Shown: positions 55,832-64,000 of the stretch, piece by piece | How the letters are laid out: every line of letters starts with the position of its first letter | Position numbering within the stretch: the first letter of the stretch is position 1 | From: Candidatus Melainabacteria bacterium | GTDB lineage: Bacteria; Cyanobacteriota; Vampirovibrionia; Obscuribacterales; Obscuribacteraceae | Assembly (NCBI GenBank): GCA_003151275.1 | Contig: PLXC01000013.1 | Location: 24,787-88,786 of the forward strand | Length of the DNA stretch: 64,000 nt | Direction of reading: 5' to 3' | The notes under the pieces: generated by a model | Database searches by the model: none | Seen by the model: only the letters and a program-made list of their open reading frames with translations | Told to the model about the DNA's origin: nothing | Program-made: the position numbers and the translations under genes

Positions 55832-56551
55832 TTATCGAATAAACGAGCCGAAGCCGATAACACATGTCACCAAAACCTCGATCAGGATCGTAACAATCAC
55901 TGAGAATATGGTACCGAGTGTCAGCAAAACTGGTCCGTAGTTTTCATCTCTTTCCTTGTAGCATGCACGGGCCACCAGTTCAGCCGGTGCCCCCAAGCTG
56001 TAAAAGACATTGGCAACGAAACCATAGATTAGCGCGCAGATGAGGGCTGGTGTACCCATTCCAAACGCTGCTAAAAGTAATAATGACGGCAAACCGGCAA
56101 GACCGACCGCGAAGTTGTACAGCGGTCTTCGCCATTCCCACCATAGCACCGTCGATAGTATCGATCGTTGACCTTCCGGAACTTCAATTATTTTTTGAAC
56201 TAGCTTGGAACCACTCTTGGTGCGCGCTCCTTTTTCAAACGTTTGAATTAGAGCTTGTAATTGTTCGGGAGTAGATTGCTCGAGAACTCTGAAGAACTCA
56301 TCGACGGGCAAGTCGCGCATGACCTTATCCGGGTCAGTGATGCCTTGGTCCATAGCATCTGCTTGGATTGAGGGTTGAACTGTTGCTGGACGAGCTTGCT
56401 GTAAAGGAGCGGCGTTCGCGTTGCCCAAAGACTCGCTTACTGGTTCTTGTGATCGATCCGCAGTAACAGCCGTGTCCGGATCAGTGACCACAAGCTTGAT
56501 TTTGCTAGCGGTGGCGGTTTCTTCCATGTTGACTGAATATTCGTTCGTCAT
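55832..56551 (-). CDS. Membrane protein of unknown function
   Basis: 239 residues from ATG 56551 behind GGAAGAATA. The first 140 residues are hydrophilic with a helical segment (DLPVDEFFRVLEQSTPEQLQ then ALIQTFEKGARTK). Then follow about three helices (YNFAVGLAGLPSLLLLAAFG, MGTPALICALIYGFVANVFY, VLLTLGTIFSVIVTILIEVL). No known motif. Bounded by a minisatellite upstream (56639-56722), which lies in its probable promoter. Confidence 0.55.
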   Translation of the reverse strand: MTNEYSVNMEETATASKIKLVVTDPDTAVTADRSQEPVSESLGNANAAPLQQARPATVQPSIQADAMDQGITDPDKVMRDLPVDEFFRVLEQSTPEQLQALIQTFEKGARTKSGSKLVQKIIEVPEGQRSILSTVLWWEWRRPLYNFAVGLAGLPSLLLLAAFGMGTPALICALIYGFVANVFYSLGAPAELVARACYKERDENYGPVLLTLGTIFSVIVTILIEVLVTCVIGFGSFIR

Positions 56552-56638
56552 TATTCTTCCGCACGGGTTCTTTTTCTAGCATAACCGGTCGAGCGGGTAT
56601 GTGCACGATGGAAACACCGGTCAAGAATAACGCCAAGT

Positions 56639-56722
56639 GAAATCGAGACCATGGCGGCACGAAATCGAGACCATGGCGGCACGAAATCGAGACGATGGCG
56701 ACACGAAATCGAGACCATGACG
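56639..56722. repeat. 22-bp tandem repeat, 3.8 copies
   Basis: Units at 56639, 56661, 56683 and a partial one at 56705, each GAAATCGAGACCATGGCGGC plus AC with two changes in unit 3. They lie between two minus-strand genes. Not spaced like CRISPR repeats. Confidence 0.8.
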
Positions 56723-56736
56723 AATTGGAGGTGAGA

Positions 56737-57474
56737 CTAATAGGTAAGATCTTTGACTCGACGATGGGCAGCTTCCAAAACCTTGCCCGCTTTAGCTTCA
56801 CCATCGCGGCGAATTTCAGCTTCTTCTTCTTGAGAGCATCCAGTATGTAGAGCTCCCTCATGGCTGACCCACCAGCGATTTGAGGCGGCGTTTGCCTCTT
56901 CAAGTTGCTGCTTAGTAGATTGTTTTATTCGGTCCGCTTCCACTTGCGCATCAGCCATAATGCGGGCTTTGCGTGACTCTAATTCCTTTGTATGGAAATC
57001 AACAACCGAAGTTGTAGAGATGGCAGTCTGTGCTGAATGGTCAGCAGCGCTTTGCGCAGAGGCTGACTGATTACCTCTATTTGAGGAACCTGAGTACATC
57101 TGCACTACTGGCGAAGCGTGTGAGGCTGGCGGATTTAAGTTGTTGGCCGTCAAGTATGAGATCGCTCTGACGCAATTTGCTTTGATGTCCGCTGGCGGAT
57201 TTAACGCTAAGCAGCTGGCATAGGCTTTCTTCGCATTCACATGATCTTGAAGTTGCATGTAAGTATTCGCGAGTTGATACTGAGCCTTAAACGTTGGTTT
57301 CGATTTGAGGGCAGCTAAAAAATGTGCCTTTGCGATGCCAAAATTACCCACTGAATAGTTTGCGCATCCGCTGCTATACGAGTCGGCAGAAAAGGCGGCA
57401 CTCGAAGTGAAATAAATCCCTATGAGAATTGGTAACCACTTAATTTGCGGGATTGTCTTATTGGGTTGTTTCAT
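56737..57474 (-). CDS. Exported TPR/coiled-coil protein
   Basis: 245 residues from ATG 57474 behind AAGGAAGAAG. Signal peptide KWLPILIGIYFTSSAAFSAD. Residues about 35-105 contain two or three TPR units (YSVGNFGIAKAHFLAALKSK, AQYQLANTYMQLQDHVNAKK). After a Ser/Gln-rich linker a long helix (ELESRKARIMADAQVEADRI, KQQLEEANAASNRWWVSHEG) resembles ATP-synthase b-like coiled coils and ends in a charged tail. Periplasmic binding or scaffold role; unknown partner. Confidence 0.65.
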   Translation of the reverse strand: MKQPNKTIPQIKWLPILIGIYFTSSAAFSADSYSSGCANYSVGNFGIAKAHFLAALKSKPTFKAQYQLANTYMQLQDHVNAKKAYASCLALNPPADIKANCVRAISYLTANNLNPPASHASPVVQMYSGSSNRGNQSASAQSAADHSAQTAISTTSVVDFHTKELESRKARIMADAQVEADRIKQSTKQQLEEANAASNRWWVSHEGALHTGCSQEEEAEIRRDGEAKAGKVLEAAHRRVKDLTY

Positions 57475-58022
57475 CTTCTTCCTTAGGCAGGTGCTGCTTG
57501 CGTTTCCCGGATGTCAACAGTAGATGATCAGCAACATCCATGCAAGATTCAAATATCGGCATTTTCCACTGAGCATGTCGAACATCTTTGCGGAACCAGC
57601 ACCAGTGCACTGTATAGGTGTTGGAGTGGTGAATATCTATTTAATTTAATGTGGCTCTTGAACCGCTGATCCCCTGTGCCCTTGTCGTGGCAGTGAACCA
57701 GGGGATTTAGCTTGCACCGTATATGGTGCTACAGTCTGTGCTTAGCAACCACTTTCACCGAACATTTGTCTTGACTCGGAATTTTGTATAGTACGTGTTG
57801 TCGTTAACGCCCAAGAATTAGCATGGTGCGACAGGCTAACTTCCTTATATGTAAATCAGAGTGCCGCTTCCTCCGACCGGCCGCCCTTGCGTTGAGCAGT
57901 GCCATGAAAGAATCGATTTCATCTGCAACTCCCAGCACAAGTGATATCGATGGCAACACCGTATCTTGCAAATTGACCGCGCTGAAAATGCTCAAGAAAA
58001 ATCTTGGTGTTGACAAATGATG
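57475..58022. other. Intergenic region with hairpins
   Basis: No convincing gene. ATCCCCTG (57669-57676) pairs with CAGGGGAT (57699-57706). A copy of the dispersed motif GCACCGTATATGGTG is at 57714-57728. A frame at 57823-58020 (65 residues) has no ribosome site and is doubtful. Confidence 0.4.
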
Positions 58023-58574
58023 CTACACCTGAAGGTACACAATCCGCTCGGCAGTTCGATGGTGTACGCCGTTCTGTTCTATATCGGTTTGCTTTGTCCA
58101 AGACGCTAATGCCTGCCCCATCGCCGCGGCTTTTCGATCAATCACTATTTCGCCTTCGTTGGTTCTCTTGATAATATTTCGCTGCTTTGCCTGAGTTGAT
58201 TGTGTCCAAGTTTCTTCAGCATTTGATTTGGTGGAGTTGAACTTGCCAGCCTGACGAAATGATTTGCTAATCAAAGTGGTGACTATGCTTTCGTCTTCAG
58301 TTCTTACGCTTACTAATTGGGTCATTGTCAGCAGTCCATCAGCATCAAAGATGTAGGTGCTAATTCCTCCTTGCAGATCAACTGATACTTGCCGGAATCG
58401 AATATTTGGATGGTGTTCCTGTAGCTCATGAATCCTTCCATCTGCTGCAACCGCATTTGGCATGTAATCAATTTCGCCCGTGTTGATTGCAAGATCTTGT
58501 GAGGAATTCTGAGACATCTGAACGACATCTAGAAATGAAGCTGCGGAGGATTTAATATTAATGTGGTTAACCAT
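58023..58574 (-). CDS. Unknown 183-residue protein
   Basis: ATG 58574 (MVNHINIKSSAASFLD) has AGGAG seven bases upstream; a start twelve codons earlier is less likely. No signal peptide. Polar, with beta-like stretch IRFRQVSVDLQGGISTYIFD and a Lys/Arg/Gln-rich part (KSNAEETWTQSTQAKQRNII). Not recognised. The next minus-strand gene upstream is the His/Tyr/Trp repeat protein, 153 bases away. Confidence 0.5.
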   Translation of the reverse strand: MVNHINIKSSAASFLDVVQMSQNSSQDLAINTGEIDYMPNAVAADGRIHELQEHHPNIRFRQVSVDLQGGISTYIFDADGLLTMTQLVSVRTEDESIVTTLISKSFRQAGKFNSTKSNAEETWTQSTQAKQRNIIKRTNEGEIVIDRKAAAMGQALASWTKQTDIEQNGVHHRTAERIVYLQV

Positions 58575-58727
58575 CGCTTTCTCCTGATCGTAATTAGATT
58601 TTTGTTGCACGCGTCTTGCAAATTGATGGAAACAAACCAGAGTTCAGCCTAATTAAGCAATTGGTTCCGTGTTCGAATCACGGATGACCCAAATTTTTTA
58701 ATGGCTGGGTAGCGAATGACAGCAGCG

Positions 58728-59189
58728 TCAATCGCTCTCGCTACCATCAGGCCAGTAGTAATGATTGGCACCGCCTTTATTTGGAGTAGGGCTCTTGGCA
58801 CCGCCGTCATTTGGAGGGCTATCTGTCCAGTAGTAATGATTGGCGCCGCCGTCATTTGGCGTAGCGCCCTTGGCGCCGCCGTCATTTGGCGTAGCGCCCT
58901 TGGCGCCGCCGTCATTTGGCGGGCTATCAGACCAGTAGTAATGATTGACGCCGCCGTCATGCGCACTAGCGCTCTTGGCGCCGCTGGCATCTCCGATGGT
59001 GGAACTGTTTGCCGTTTTAAATGGTGACCCGAAGGATAATGATCCATCGTGTCCCACCGCAAGATGAGGGTCTTTCGTTGCCGGGTTTACTGCGTGATAC
59101 TCCTCCATGTGCGCTGATGATACCAGCGATCGCCCTGCTGACCTTGATTCGGAACCTGTCTCTGGTGACTTTCCTTGTTCAAAAGACAT
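58728..59189 (-). CDS. Repetitive protein with NHYYW units
   Basis: 153 residues from ATG 59189, with GGAGG eight bases upstream. The C-terminal half consists of repeats: GGVNHYYWSDSPPNDGGAK, GATPNDGGAK (twice), GGANHYYWTDSPPNDGGAK, SPTPNKGGANHYYWPDG. At DNA level a 30-bp unit is tandemly repeated at about 58845-58920. No signal peptide. Aromatic-rich NHYYW.D units separated by Pro/Asn/Gly linkers look like an adhesive or assembly tail; no known family. The good ribosome site is the main support. Confidence 0.6.
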   Translation of the reverse strand: MSFEQGKSPETGSESRSAGRSLVSSAHMEEYHAVNPATKDPHLAVGHDGSLSFGSPFKTANSSTIGDASGAKSASAHDGGVNHYYWSDSPPNDGGAKGATPNDGGAKGATPNDGGANHYYWTDSPPNDGGAKSPTPNKGGANHYYWPDGSESD

Positions 59190-59391
59190 ACAAATATCCT
59201 CCAGCCTGTTGGCACTGGCAAAAGTGAGTACTTAGCGAAGTTAATCGGTTGAATCGGGCGACGTCGGAGCTGATACAAAGACAATAGACTTAAAAAGTCA
59301 GCCAATTGTGAGCAACTCGGCATTCAATTTATAGGTGAATCAAGATATGCGCAGAGCGTTCCGACCGGTTCGGCGAAAAACATCTACCTAG

Positions 59392-60260
59392 CAGGGTGCT
59401 GAAAAAACAGATTCGAGCGAAAACCGCTTAGCTTAGTTCTGCTATCCGCTGAATCACCATTACAAATGTGGTGGCATGCATTTTATTGCCATTTCTGGTT
59501 CAAGCAGCAGTATTTGGATAGATCTTTCCTACAATCCTACACTTCTTGAGCCAAGAGATTGCCGATGCGGACTAAGTTGTAGGCAGCCGTTGCATATTCA
59601 AACAGCCATTGCGCTTTGGATAATCCAACCAACCGCATTTTCCGAAATCCACCCACGGTTTTGAGCCAGCCAAACACCTGCTCTATGCGCTTCCGCTTCT
59701 TGACGCTTACTGCGTAGCCAGAGTGACGTGTGGTCCTTCCATCAATGGAGCTCTTTCTGTTGGTATCGTTTTGGCTGACATGCGGCGTCACGTTCAATTG
59801 CCTGAGTGCCCTGACAAATTTCTCTGTGTCGTATGCCTTGTCAGCTCCAACCGTAATACGATTCTCTCCGGCAAGACCATCAACTGTCGCTCGCTGCGGA
59901 TGGTAAAGAGAATCTGCAGCATCAATGCGCGTAGCAATTGCTCCGGAGGAATCGAAGGGCGACCACTTTCTGAATACAATAGATCTAGATCATGCGAAAG
60001 TCCATCAAGAATGAGGTTTACTCTTGCTTTGATAGCCCGGAGTGGGTGCGTTTCAGGAATTCGATCTTCTACCGACAAATAGCTGAACATCTTTTGTTGT
60101 TTTAAATTCCGCCCACGCATTCGTTTATCCTCGACTGGCACCACATACGATACCATCTCCAAGCGGCTGTTGGCGGTAAAATATTTCTGATCGTTTAAAA
60201 TTTCTTCGAAATATCCCCTATTCAAGTACCAGCGGGTGATTAGAGTTTTTCAGCACCCTG
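59392..60260. mobile_element. Deletion derivative of an IS5-type insertion sequence
   Basis: 869 bp bounded by perfect 15-bp inverted repeats: CAGGGTGCTGAAAAA (59392-59406) and its complement (60246-60260). Flanks are CTAG (59388-59391) and CTAA (60261-60264), near-identical 4-base sites of the YTAR type used by IS5 relatives. Inside is a shortened transposase gene. The full element would be about 1.4 kb by family length; about 500 bp of the middle are missing. Confidence 0.85.
59537..60225 (-). pseudogene. Internally deleted IS5-family transposase
   Basis: The N-terminal part reads RGRNLKQQKMFSYLSVEDRI, ETHPLRAIKARVN, then RPSIPPEQLLRALMLQILFT and RSERQLM, as in IS5-type transposases. It then jumps, in another frame, to DGLAGENRITVGADKAYDTE and LNVTPHVSQNDTNRKSSIDG, GYAVSVKKRKRIEQVFGWLK. 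The missing part contains the first catalytic Asp; the second Asp (GADKAYD) and Glu (EQVFGW) remain. The join lies at a TGATGG microhomology near 59886. It cannot encode active transposase but can be moved in trans. Confidence 0.85.
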
Positions 60261-60264
60261 CTAA

Positions 60265-60717
60265 GCTACGAGTGTTCCGTGGTCATCTTTTAGGAAGTGA
60301 AGGTACTGTAGACGGAGTAACGTTAAAGTGCCATAAAGACTTATGCAACGCTGGTTTTAATCACAGGAGCTTAGCTGGCGTTACAAGAATCTTCTCACTG
60401 GTTACGATATCGGTGTGAAGATGCCCGAGAAGCTGAATCCCGGACCTTGGGTTAGCAAAGTCACCTGACGCTGTTCGTAATGATGCAGTTCACTGGCCGC
60501 ATTGACTGGTCCGAAGTTTTCCTTCGAGCATCAACGAAGAATTCTGGAGAAAAAGCGAGTGTTTGATAACCGAAAAAAAGGTGAGTAGTGTAATCAAGCA
60601 TTCGACTGCTTGCGGATTTCTAGTCCAGTTCTGGATTTGCAGGAATTCTGGTACTATTAAATGAGCTTGAGCGGTTCACTTTAGTGAAGCGATGGCGCCA
60701 ATTCGATCCAGCGACAA
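60265..60717. other. Intergenic region upstream of the response regulator
   Basis: 450 bases without a convincing gene; no clear repeat. GGTACTATTAAATGAGCTTGAG (60650-60671) contains a possible TACTAT -10 box for the response regulator gene. Confidence 0.35.
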
Positions 60718-60723
60718 TTGATT

Positions 60724-61398
60724 ATGGCCAAAATACTCCTAATTGAAGACGACGAAGAGCTAGCTGGGACTGTATCAAAGTGGCTAAAACTCGACCGACA
60801 TTCTGTCGAGGTTGTTCATGATGGGAATGATGGTTTGGCTTTCGCTCTGGGTGCCAGCTACGAAATTTTAATCGTCGACGTGTCACTGCCTGGGCTAAAC
60901 GGGTTTGAAATTTGTAGACAATTTCGCGAGAGCGGTAGCAAAGTGCCTGTGATTATGTTGACTGGCAAGACGGATATTGACGATAAGGAAACTGGTTTTG
61001 AATCTGGCGCCGATGACTATCTCACTAAACCGTTCAGCATTCGCGAGTTGATAGCAAGAATCAAGGCGCTTCTGCGCAGACCTAGAAATTTCGAGAACGA
61101 TTATACAGTCGGTAATCTCACACTCAACACAACCCAGCGGCGAGTGCTGAAGAACGGTGATGCTATCACTTTACTGCCTATCGACCATGCGGTATTGGAA
61201 TTTTTGATGAGGCACCCCAACGAAGCTTTTTCCGCAGAAACACTTATTTCCAGAGTTTGGCCGACAGACAAATATCCTTCCGCAGATGCGGTTCGTTCTT
61301 CGATCAAACGCATCCGCGCGGTTATCGATGACGAGGGACAACCGTCTCTGATTGAAACTATTAGCAAAGTAGGCTATAGAATAAATCGTCCCGACTAG
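60724..61398 (+). CDS. OmpR/PhoB-family response regulator
   Basis: 224 residues from ATG 60724. Receiver domain about 1-115: acidic pair IEDDEE (7-12), phosphate-accepting Asp52 in LIVDVSLPG, Thr in MLTGK and Lys in YLTKPF (about 103). Winged-helix domain about 125-222: NLTLNTTQRRVLKNGDAITL, VWPTDKYPSADAVRSSIKRI, GYRINRPD. All canonical residues are present. It ends overlapping the stop of the sensor kinase gene on the opposite strand by four bases, a rare convergent arrangement for a pair that probably acts together. Confidence 0.9.
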   Translation: MAKILLIEDDEELAGTVSKWLKLDRHSVEVVHDGNDGLAFALGASYEILIVDVSLPGLNGFEICRQFRESGSKVPVIMLTGKTDIDDKETGFESGADDYLTKPFSIRELIARIKALLRRPRNFENDYTVGNLTLNTTQRRVLKNGDAITLLPIDHAVLEFLMRHPNEAFSAETLISRVWPTDKYPSADAVRSSIKRIRAVIDDEGQPSLIETISKVGYRINRPD

Positions 61399-63203
61399 TC
61401 GGTTGATTCATTTGAGTCGTTTGCTTGACGCGGAATTTCAAACCAAAACGAGCTTCCTTTGCCGAGTTCGCTCGTCACTCCCAATCGTCCCTTATGCGCC
61501 TCTATGATGCTTTTGCAGATGGCTAGTCCTAACCCGCTGCCTTGCTTCTCTGCCTTGTCGGTCGGGTTTACTTGTTGAAAGCGTTCGAAAATGCCCGCTT
61601 GCTGATCTTTAGGAATTCCCCGCCCCTCGTCGTTGACAGACAAACGTGTATACGTTTCAGTTTGTGCTTCACCGATCACTATTTTGGACCGGTTGCTTGA
61701 GAATTTTAATGCGTTGCCTAAAAGGTTGATGACAACTTGCACCAACCGATCTGCATCGCCGATCAGCTCGTAATTCGTGGAGGGAACTATTATCGTTACT
61801 TCCTTTGATTTGCTCAAATCGAGCACAGCTTCGACCGCCTTTGAAACGATTTCCTTCGTGCTTGTCACGTCCAGCTCAAGCGAGACGTGGCCTGCCTCCA
61901 TCTTCTCAATTTCCAAAAGTTGATTGATCAACGAGAGCGAAAACTTTAAATTTCGGTGGGCTCGATCCATGTACATCCGAACCTGATCATCCAGCGTGAA
62001 GTGATCCGAGGTGACTAACTCAATCGCCGCGAGCACCGAATTTAGTGGCGTACGAAGGTCGTGACTAATCATTGATGCAAATTCTTGTTTCATGCGCTCT
62101 AGTTGTTTCCGTTCAGATATGTCGGACACGACGCAATAGAGGGAGTGCTGTTCATCTGACCATGTTGCGGACCATGCCGTCTCACTAGATCTGCCGTCTG
62201 CTCTGATGATTTGCGTTTCAAATCGGGCTTCAGTTTTGTTGTTAATTGCTGACAGCAACGTTGCTCTAACTTCCGCTTTATCTTGATCGGCAAGTAGTTC
62301 GAGAAGGCGCTTTCCGATCAAAAGATCTGCCGGAAAGCCCCATAGTTTGTTTGACGCGTCGTTAATATCTGTCAGGCGCATGTCTTTGTCGAGTGAGCAG
62401 ATTATTTCGGATGCATTGTCTAGGATGGCACGTTCTTTCTGTCGCAGAACTGTAAGATCTTGGTACATCTGATGATAGATTTCATCAATCTGCGCCAGCT
62501 CGTCAACGCCGGGCACGTGATCTGCGGGCGGCTCTCCGGCTGCCATTGAGGTCGTATTTTTCATCAGCATCTTCAATCTTCTACTTGTGCTGACATTGAA
62601 GTATGCTGTTAAACAACCTGCCAGTAGAACGCTCGCCAGAAGAGAAAGTTGGATAACTTGTTTTAGCTGGCTATCGTATTTTTCAAAATATTCTTGATTC
62701 TCTTTTTGCACTGTGGTTTGGATGCCGGACAATTCGTCGACCATCGCAAACATTCTGTTGAAATCACGATTTGCCGCAGTGACAGCCTTAGCCGCCTGAA
62801 GTTTGTCTTCTTCTATATCAAATTGCTGTGATGCTGTGAATTCTTCGTCGAGGTGGTGCCCGATCCTTTCCAGTTCATTCCATTTTTCAGACTCTGATTT
62901 CTCGTTGGCTGACAGCGCCTTGAGGACCGAAATTTCATCCCGGGCCTTATTTGCCAGCACTTTTTCTTGCTTACTCATTTGCTCAGCCGTCATCAATCGC
63001 CGCAGCGCCATGGTGGTGGCGCGTCGAACAAAAACCGCCATCAGGCTGGTCAGGTGTGCGCCTAATTCGCGTGCGTGGGCAGACTTTGTGCGTGCATCCT
63101 GCACATTAGCAATGAGATTTAGCAGAACACCGACAAGCATCAATTCGAAGACAACTGGTATCGCTACCAGTACTAAGACCTTTTTAGTTAGGCTTAACGC
63201 CAC
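61395..63203 (-). CDS. Membrane sensor histidine kinase with PAS domain
   Basis: 602 residues from GTG 63203, with GAGGCGG upstream; a longer frame begins at 63260 inside a perfect inverted repeat and is rejected. Two membrane helices (VLVLVAIPVVFELMLVGVLL, about 9-28, and LSLLASVLLAGCLTAYFNVS, about 185-204) flank a helical CHASE3-like sensor region. A HAMP-like segment, a PAS domain (about 264-375: IICSLDKDMRLTDINDASNK), then HisKA with His in MISHDLRTPLNSV (about 380) and the ATPase blocks NLLGNALKFS, DEGRGIP, GSGLGLAICK follow. All catalytic parts are intact. Likely partner: the regulator at 60724. Confidence 0.9.
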   Translation of the reverse strand: MALSLTKKVLVLVAIPVVFELMLVGVLLNLIANVQDARTKSAHARELGAHLTSLMAVFVRRATTMALRRLMTAEQMSKQEKVLANKARDEISVLKALSANEKSESEKWNELERIGHHLDEEFTASQQFDIEEDKLQAAKAVTAANRDFNRMFAMVDELSGIQTTVQKENQEYFEKYDSQLKQVIQLSLLASVLLAGCLTAYFNVSTSRRLKMLMKNTTSMAAGEPPADHVPGVDELAQIDEIYHQMYQDLTVLRQKERAILDNASEIICSLDKDMRLTDINDASNKLWGFPADLLIGKRLLELLADQDKAEVRATLLSAINNKTEARFETQIIRADGRSSETAWSATWSDEQHSLYCVVSDISERKQLERMKQEFASMISHDLRTPLNSVLAAIELVTSDHFTLDDQVRMYMDRAHRNLKFSLSLINQLLEIEKMEAGHVSLELDVTSTKEIVSKAVEAVLDLSKSKEVTIIVPSTNYELIGDADRLVQVVINLLGNALKFSSNRSKIVIGEAQTETYTRLSVNDEGRGIPKDQQAGIFERFQQVNPTDKAEKQGSGLGLAICKSIIEAHKGRLGVTSELGKGSSFWFEIPRQANDSNESTD

Positions 63204-63220
63204 TGAATCGCCGCCTCGAA

Positions 63221-63259
63221 TGCGAAGAAATGCTAGCAAAACACTAGCATTTCTTCGCA
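63221..63259. other. Perfect 16-bp inverted repeat
   Basis: TGCGAAGAAATGCTAG (63221-63236) and CTAGCATTTCTTCGCA (63244-63259) with a 7-base loop, between the end of the collagen-like gene and the start of the sensor kinase gene, both on the minus strand. No T-rich tail, so either a Rho-independent terminator without a U tract, or a binding site or leader structure of the kinase gene. Confidence 0.75.
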
Positions 63260-63279
63260 CGCGGGAGGTTGGTAATCAG

Positions 63280-64000
63280 TTAGAAGCCGAATATGCTGAA
63301 CGGATCTGGAAGGCCAGGTGGTAAGGGCAATTTTGGAAGACCCGGCAGTTCTAGACTCGGGGGACTTGAGGGCGTCTGATCTGATGATGATCCACTATTG
63401 AATCCAGGAAGTCCTGGCAGCCCAGGGAGGCCTGGAAGCCCTGGCAGTCCAGGGAGTCCTGGAAGCCCAGGCAGCGAAGGAGTTTGGTCGCCGCCACTGG
63501 TGGATCCAGGAAGTCCTGGCAATCCAGGGAAGGATGGGAATCCAGGAAGTTGTATACCGGTCTGCGGATTTGTTCCGTCGGTTGGAACGGAGGATCCGTC
63601 AGTTGGAACGGAGGATCCGTCGGTTGGAACGGAGGATCCGTCGGTTGGAACGGAGGATCCGTTTGTTGGAACTGTGGAGCCGTTTGTTGGAACTGTGGAG
63701 CCGTCGGTTGGAACTGTGGAGCCGTCGGTTGGAGCACTGGTGCCGCCGCCCTGAATCATTTGATCGATCTCAGTGACAAGGCTCGAAAGAAGTGTTTGAA
63801 ATTGCTGCATGTCTCCGCTAGCTAGAGCTTGAAGTGCTTGACCGAGCGTAGATTCTATTTGTTGTAGCGGGGTTTGGGGCTGTGAGGACTGAGGGGGACA
63901 GTCGCTGGATTGGCTGCAATCTGGAGAAGTTGAAGATGAAGAAGACGAGTCAGAAGGCTTGCTGCTGCTGCTGGATGAATCGCTTGAGGGCGAGTTACTA
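63280..64000 (-). CDS. Ser-rich protein with PTDGS and collagen-like Gly-Leu-Pro repeats, 5' end outside window
   Basis: The frame stays open to the right edge (240 residues visible), so the start is missing; the ATG at 63810 is internal. From N to C: Ser/Asp-rich segment ([20 protein letters not shown]), a helical part ([20 protein letters not shown] then [18 protein letters not shown]), about eight PTDGS/PTNGS-V repeats, then a run of Gly-Leu-Pro triplets (about seven consecutive) ending in [10 protein letters not shown], and a Pro-rich tail ([19 protein letters not shown]). Gly-X-Y triplets with Pro in the third place are collagen-like. The tandem structure suggests length variation by slippage. 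Probably a surface protein; no signal peptide can be checked. Confidence 0.65.
   Translation of the reverse strand, partial: SNSPSSDSSSSSSKPSDSSSSSSTSPDCSQSSDCPPQSSQPQTPLQQIESTLGQALQALASGDMQQFQTLLSSLVTEIDQMIQGGGTSAPTDGSTVPTDGSTVPTNGSTVPTNGSSVPTDGSSVPTDGSSVPTDGSSVPTDGTNPQTGIQLPGFPSFPGLPGLPGSTSGGDQTPSLPGLPGLPGLPGLPGLPGLPGLPGFNSGSSSDQTPSSPPSLELPGLPKLPLPPGLPDPFSIFGF

Noticed and set aside
56639..56722. CRISPR-like array
   Set aside because: Repeats are contiguous without unique spacers; the same holds for 17874 and 31025.
57823..58020. 65-residue frame
   Set aside because: No ribosome site, no recognisable motif, unusual composition; kept only as a note in the intergenic entry.
63398..63754. 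Plus-strand repeat proteins ([16 protein letters not shown]) opposite the collagen-like gene
   Set aside because: Artefacts of the tandem DNA repeat; the minus frame is longer and extends out of the window.

Overview
The window most likely comes from a non-photosynthetic relative of Cyanobacteria (Vampirovibrionia/Melainabacteria, plausibly near Obscuribacterales). The strongest evidence is that the beta' subunit of RNA polymerase is split into rpoC1 and rpoC2 behind rpoB, as in Cyanobacteria, while no photosynthesis gene is present. Other traits fit this lineage: several proteins with variant leucine-rich (LRV/HEAT-like) repeats, DUF4388 and GspE/MshE N-terminal modules, TPR proteins, a Ser/Thr kinase with leucine-rich repeats, and many dispersed or tandem short repeats. 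Lineage assignment is inference; no marker gene search was possible.

Region 1 (1-9.4 kb) is the most unusual part. After the 3' part of a DisA-type (c-di-AMP synthase-like) gene come small genes in both orientations: DUF2934, RRM RNA-binding protein, LRV repeat + MshEN module, ArsR-type regulator, an acyl carrier protein, an LRV/pseudo-receiver pair, a broken copy of the pseudo-receiver, a KS-AT polyketide synthase with a damaged AT domain, and two coupled unknown genes. Most of their promoters carry the same palindromic element (core TTGCGCAA, often TTGCGCAATTTCGCAAAT) placed just downstream of a -10 box, so the cluster looks like one locally controlled regulon.

Region 2 (9.4-34 kb) holds mixed functions: a YdbC-like protein, DUF1990, a decayed GrpE/Hsp70 pair, an Eis-like acetyltransferase, zinc-ribbon and repeat proteins, a TPR-matrixin protease, a large exported LRV protein followed at once by a thiolase, an SbcD/YhaN-like pair, a PlsC acyltransferase, a TPR/NHL protein and the Ser/Thr kinase.

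Region 3 (34-49.6 kb) is the core: rpoB-rpoC1-rpoC2 on the minus strand from a good sigma-70-type promoter, a selenocysteine tRNA (anticodon UCA) upstream, an alpha/beta hydrolase, a Xer recombinase and a class A penicillin-binding protein.

Region 4 (49.6-64 kb) has a nucleoside transporter (NupC) and CstA run, several secreted or low-complexity proteins, a deletion derivative of an IS5-type element with both terminal repeats, a convergent response regulator/sensor kinase pair, and at the right edge a Ser-rich protein with collagen-like Gly-Leu-Pro repeats that runs out of the window.
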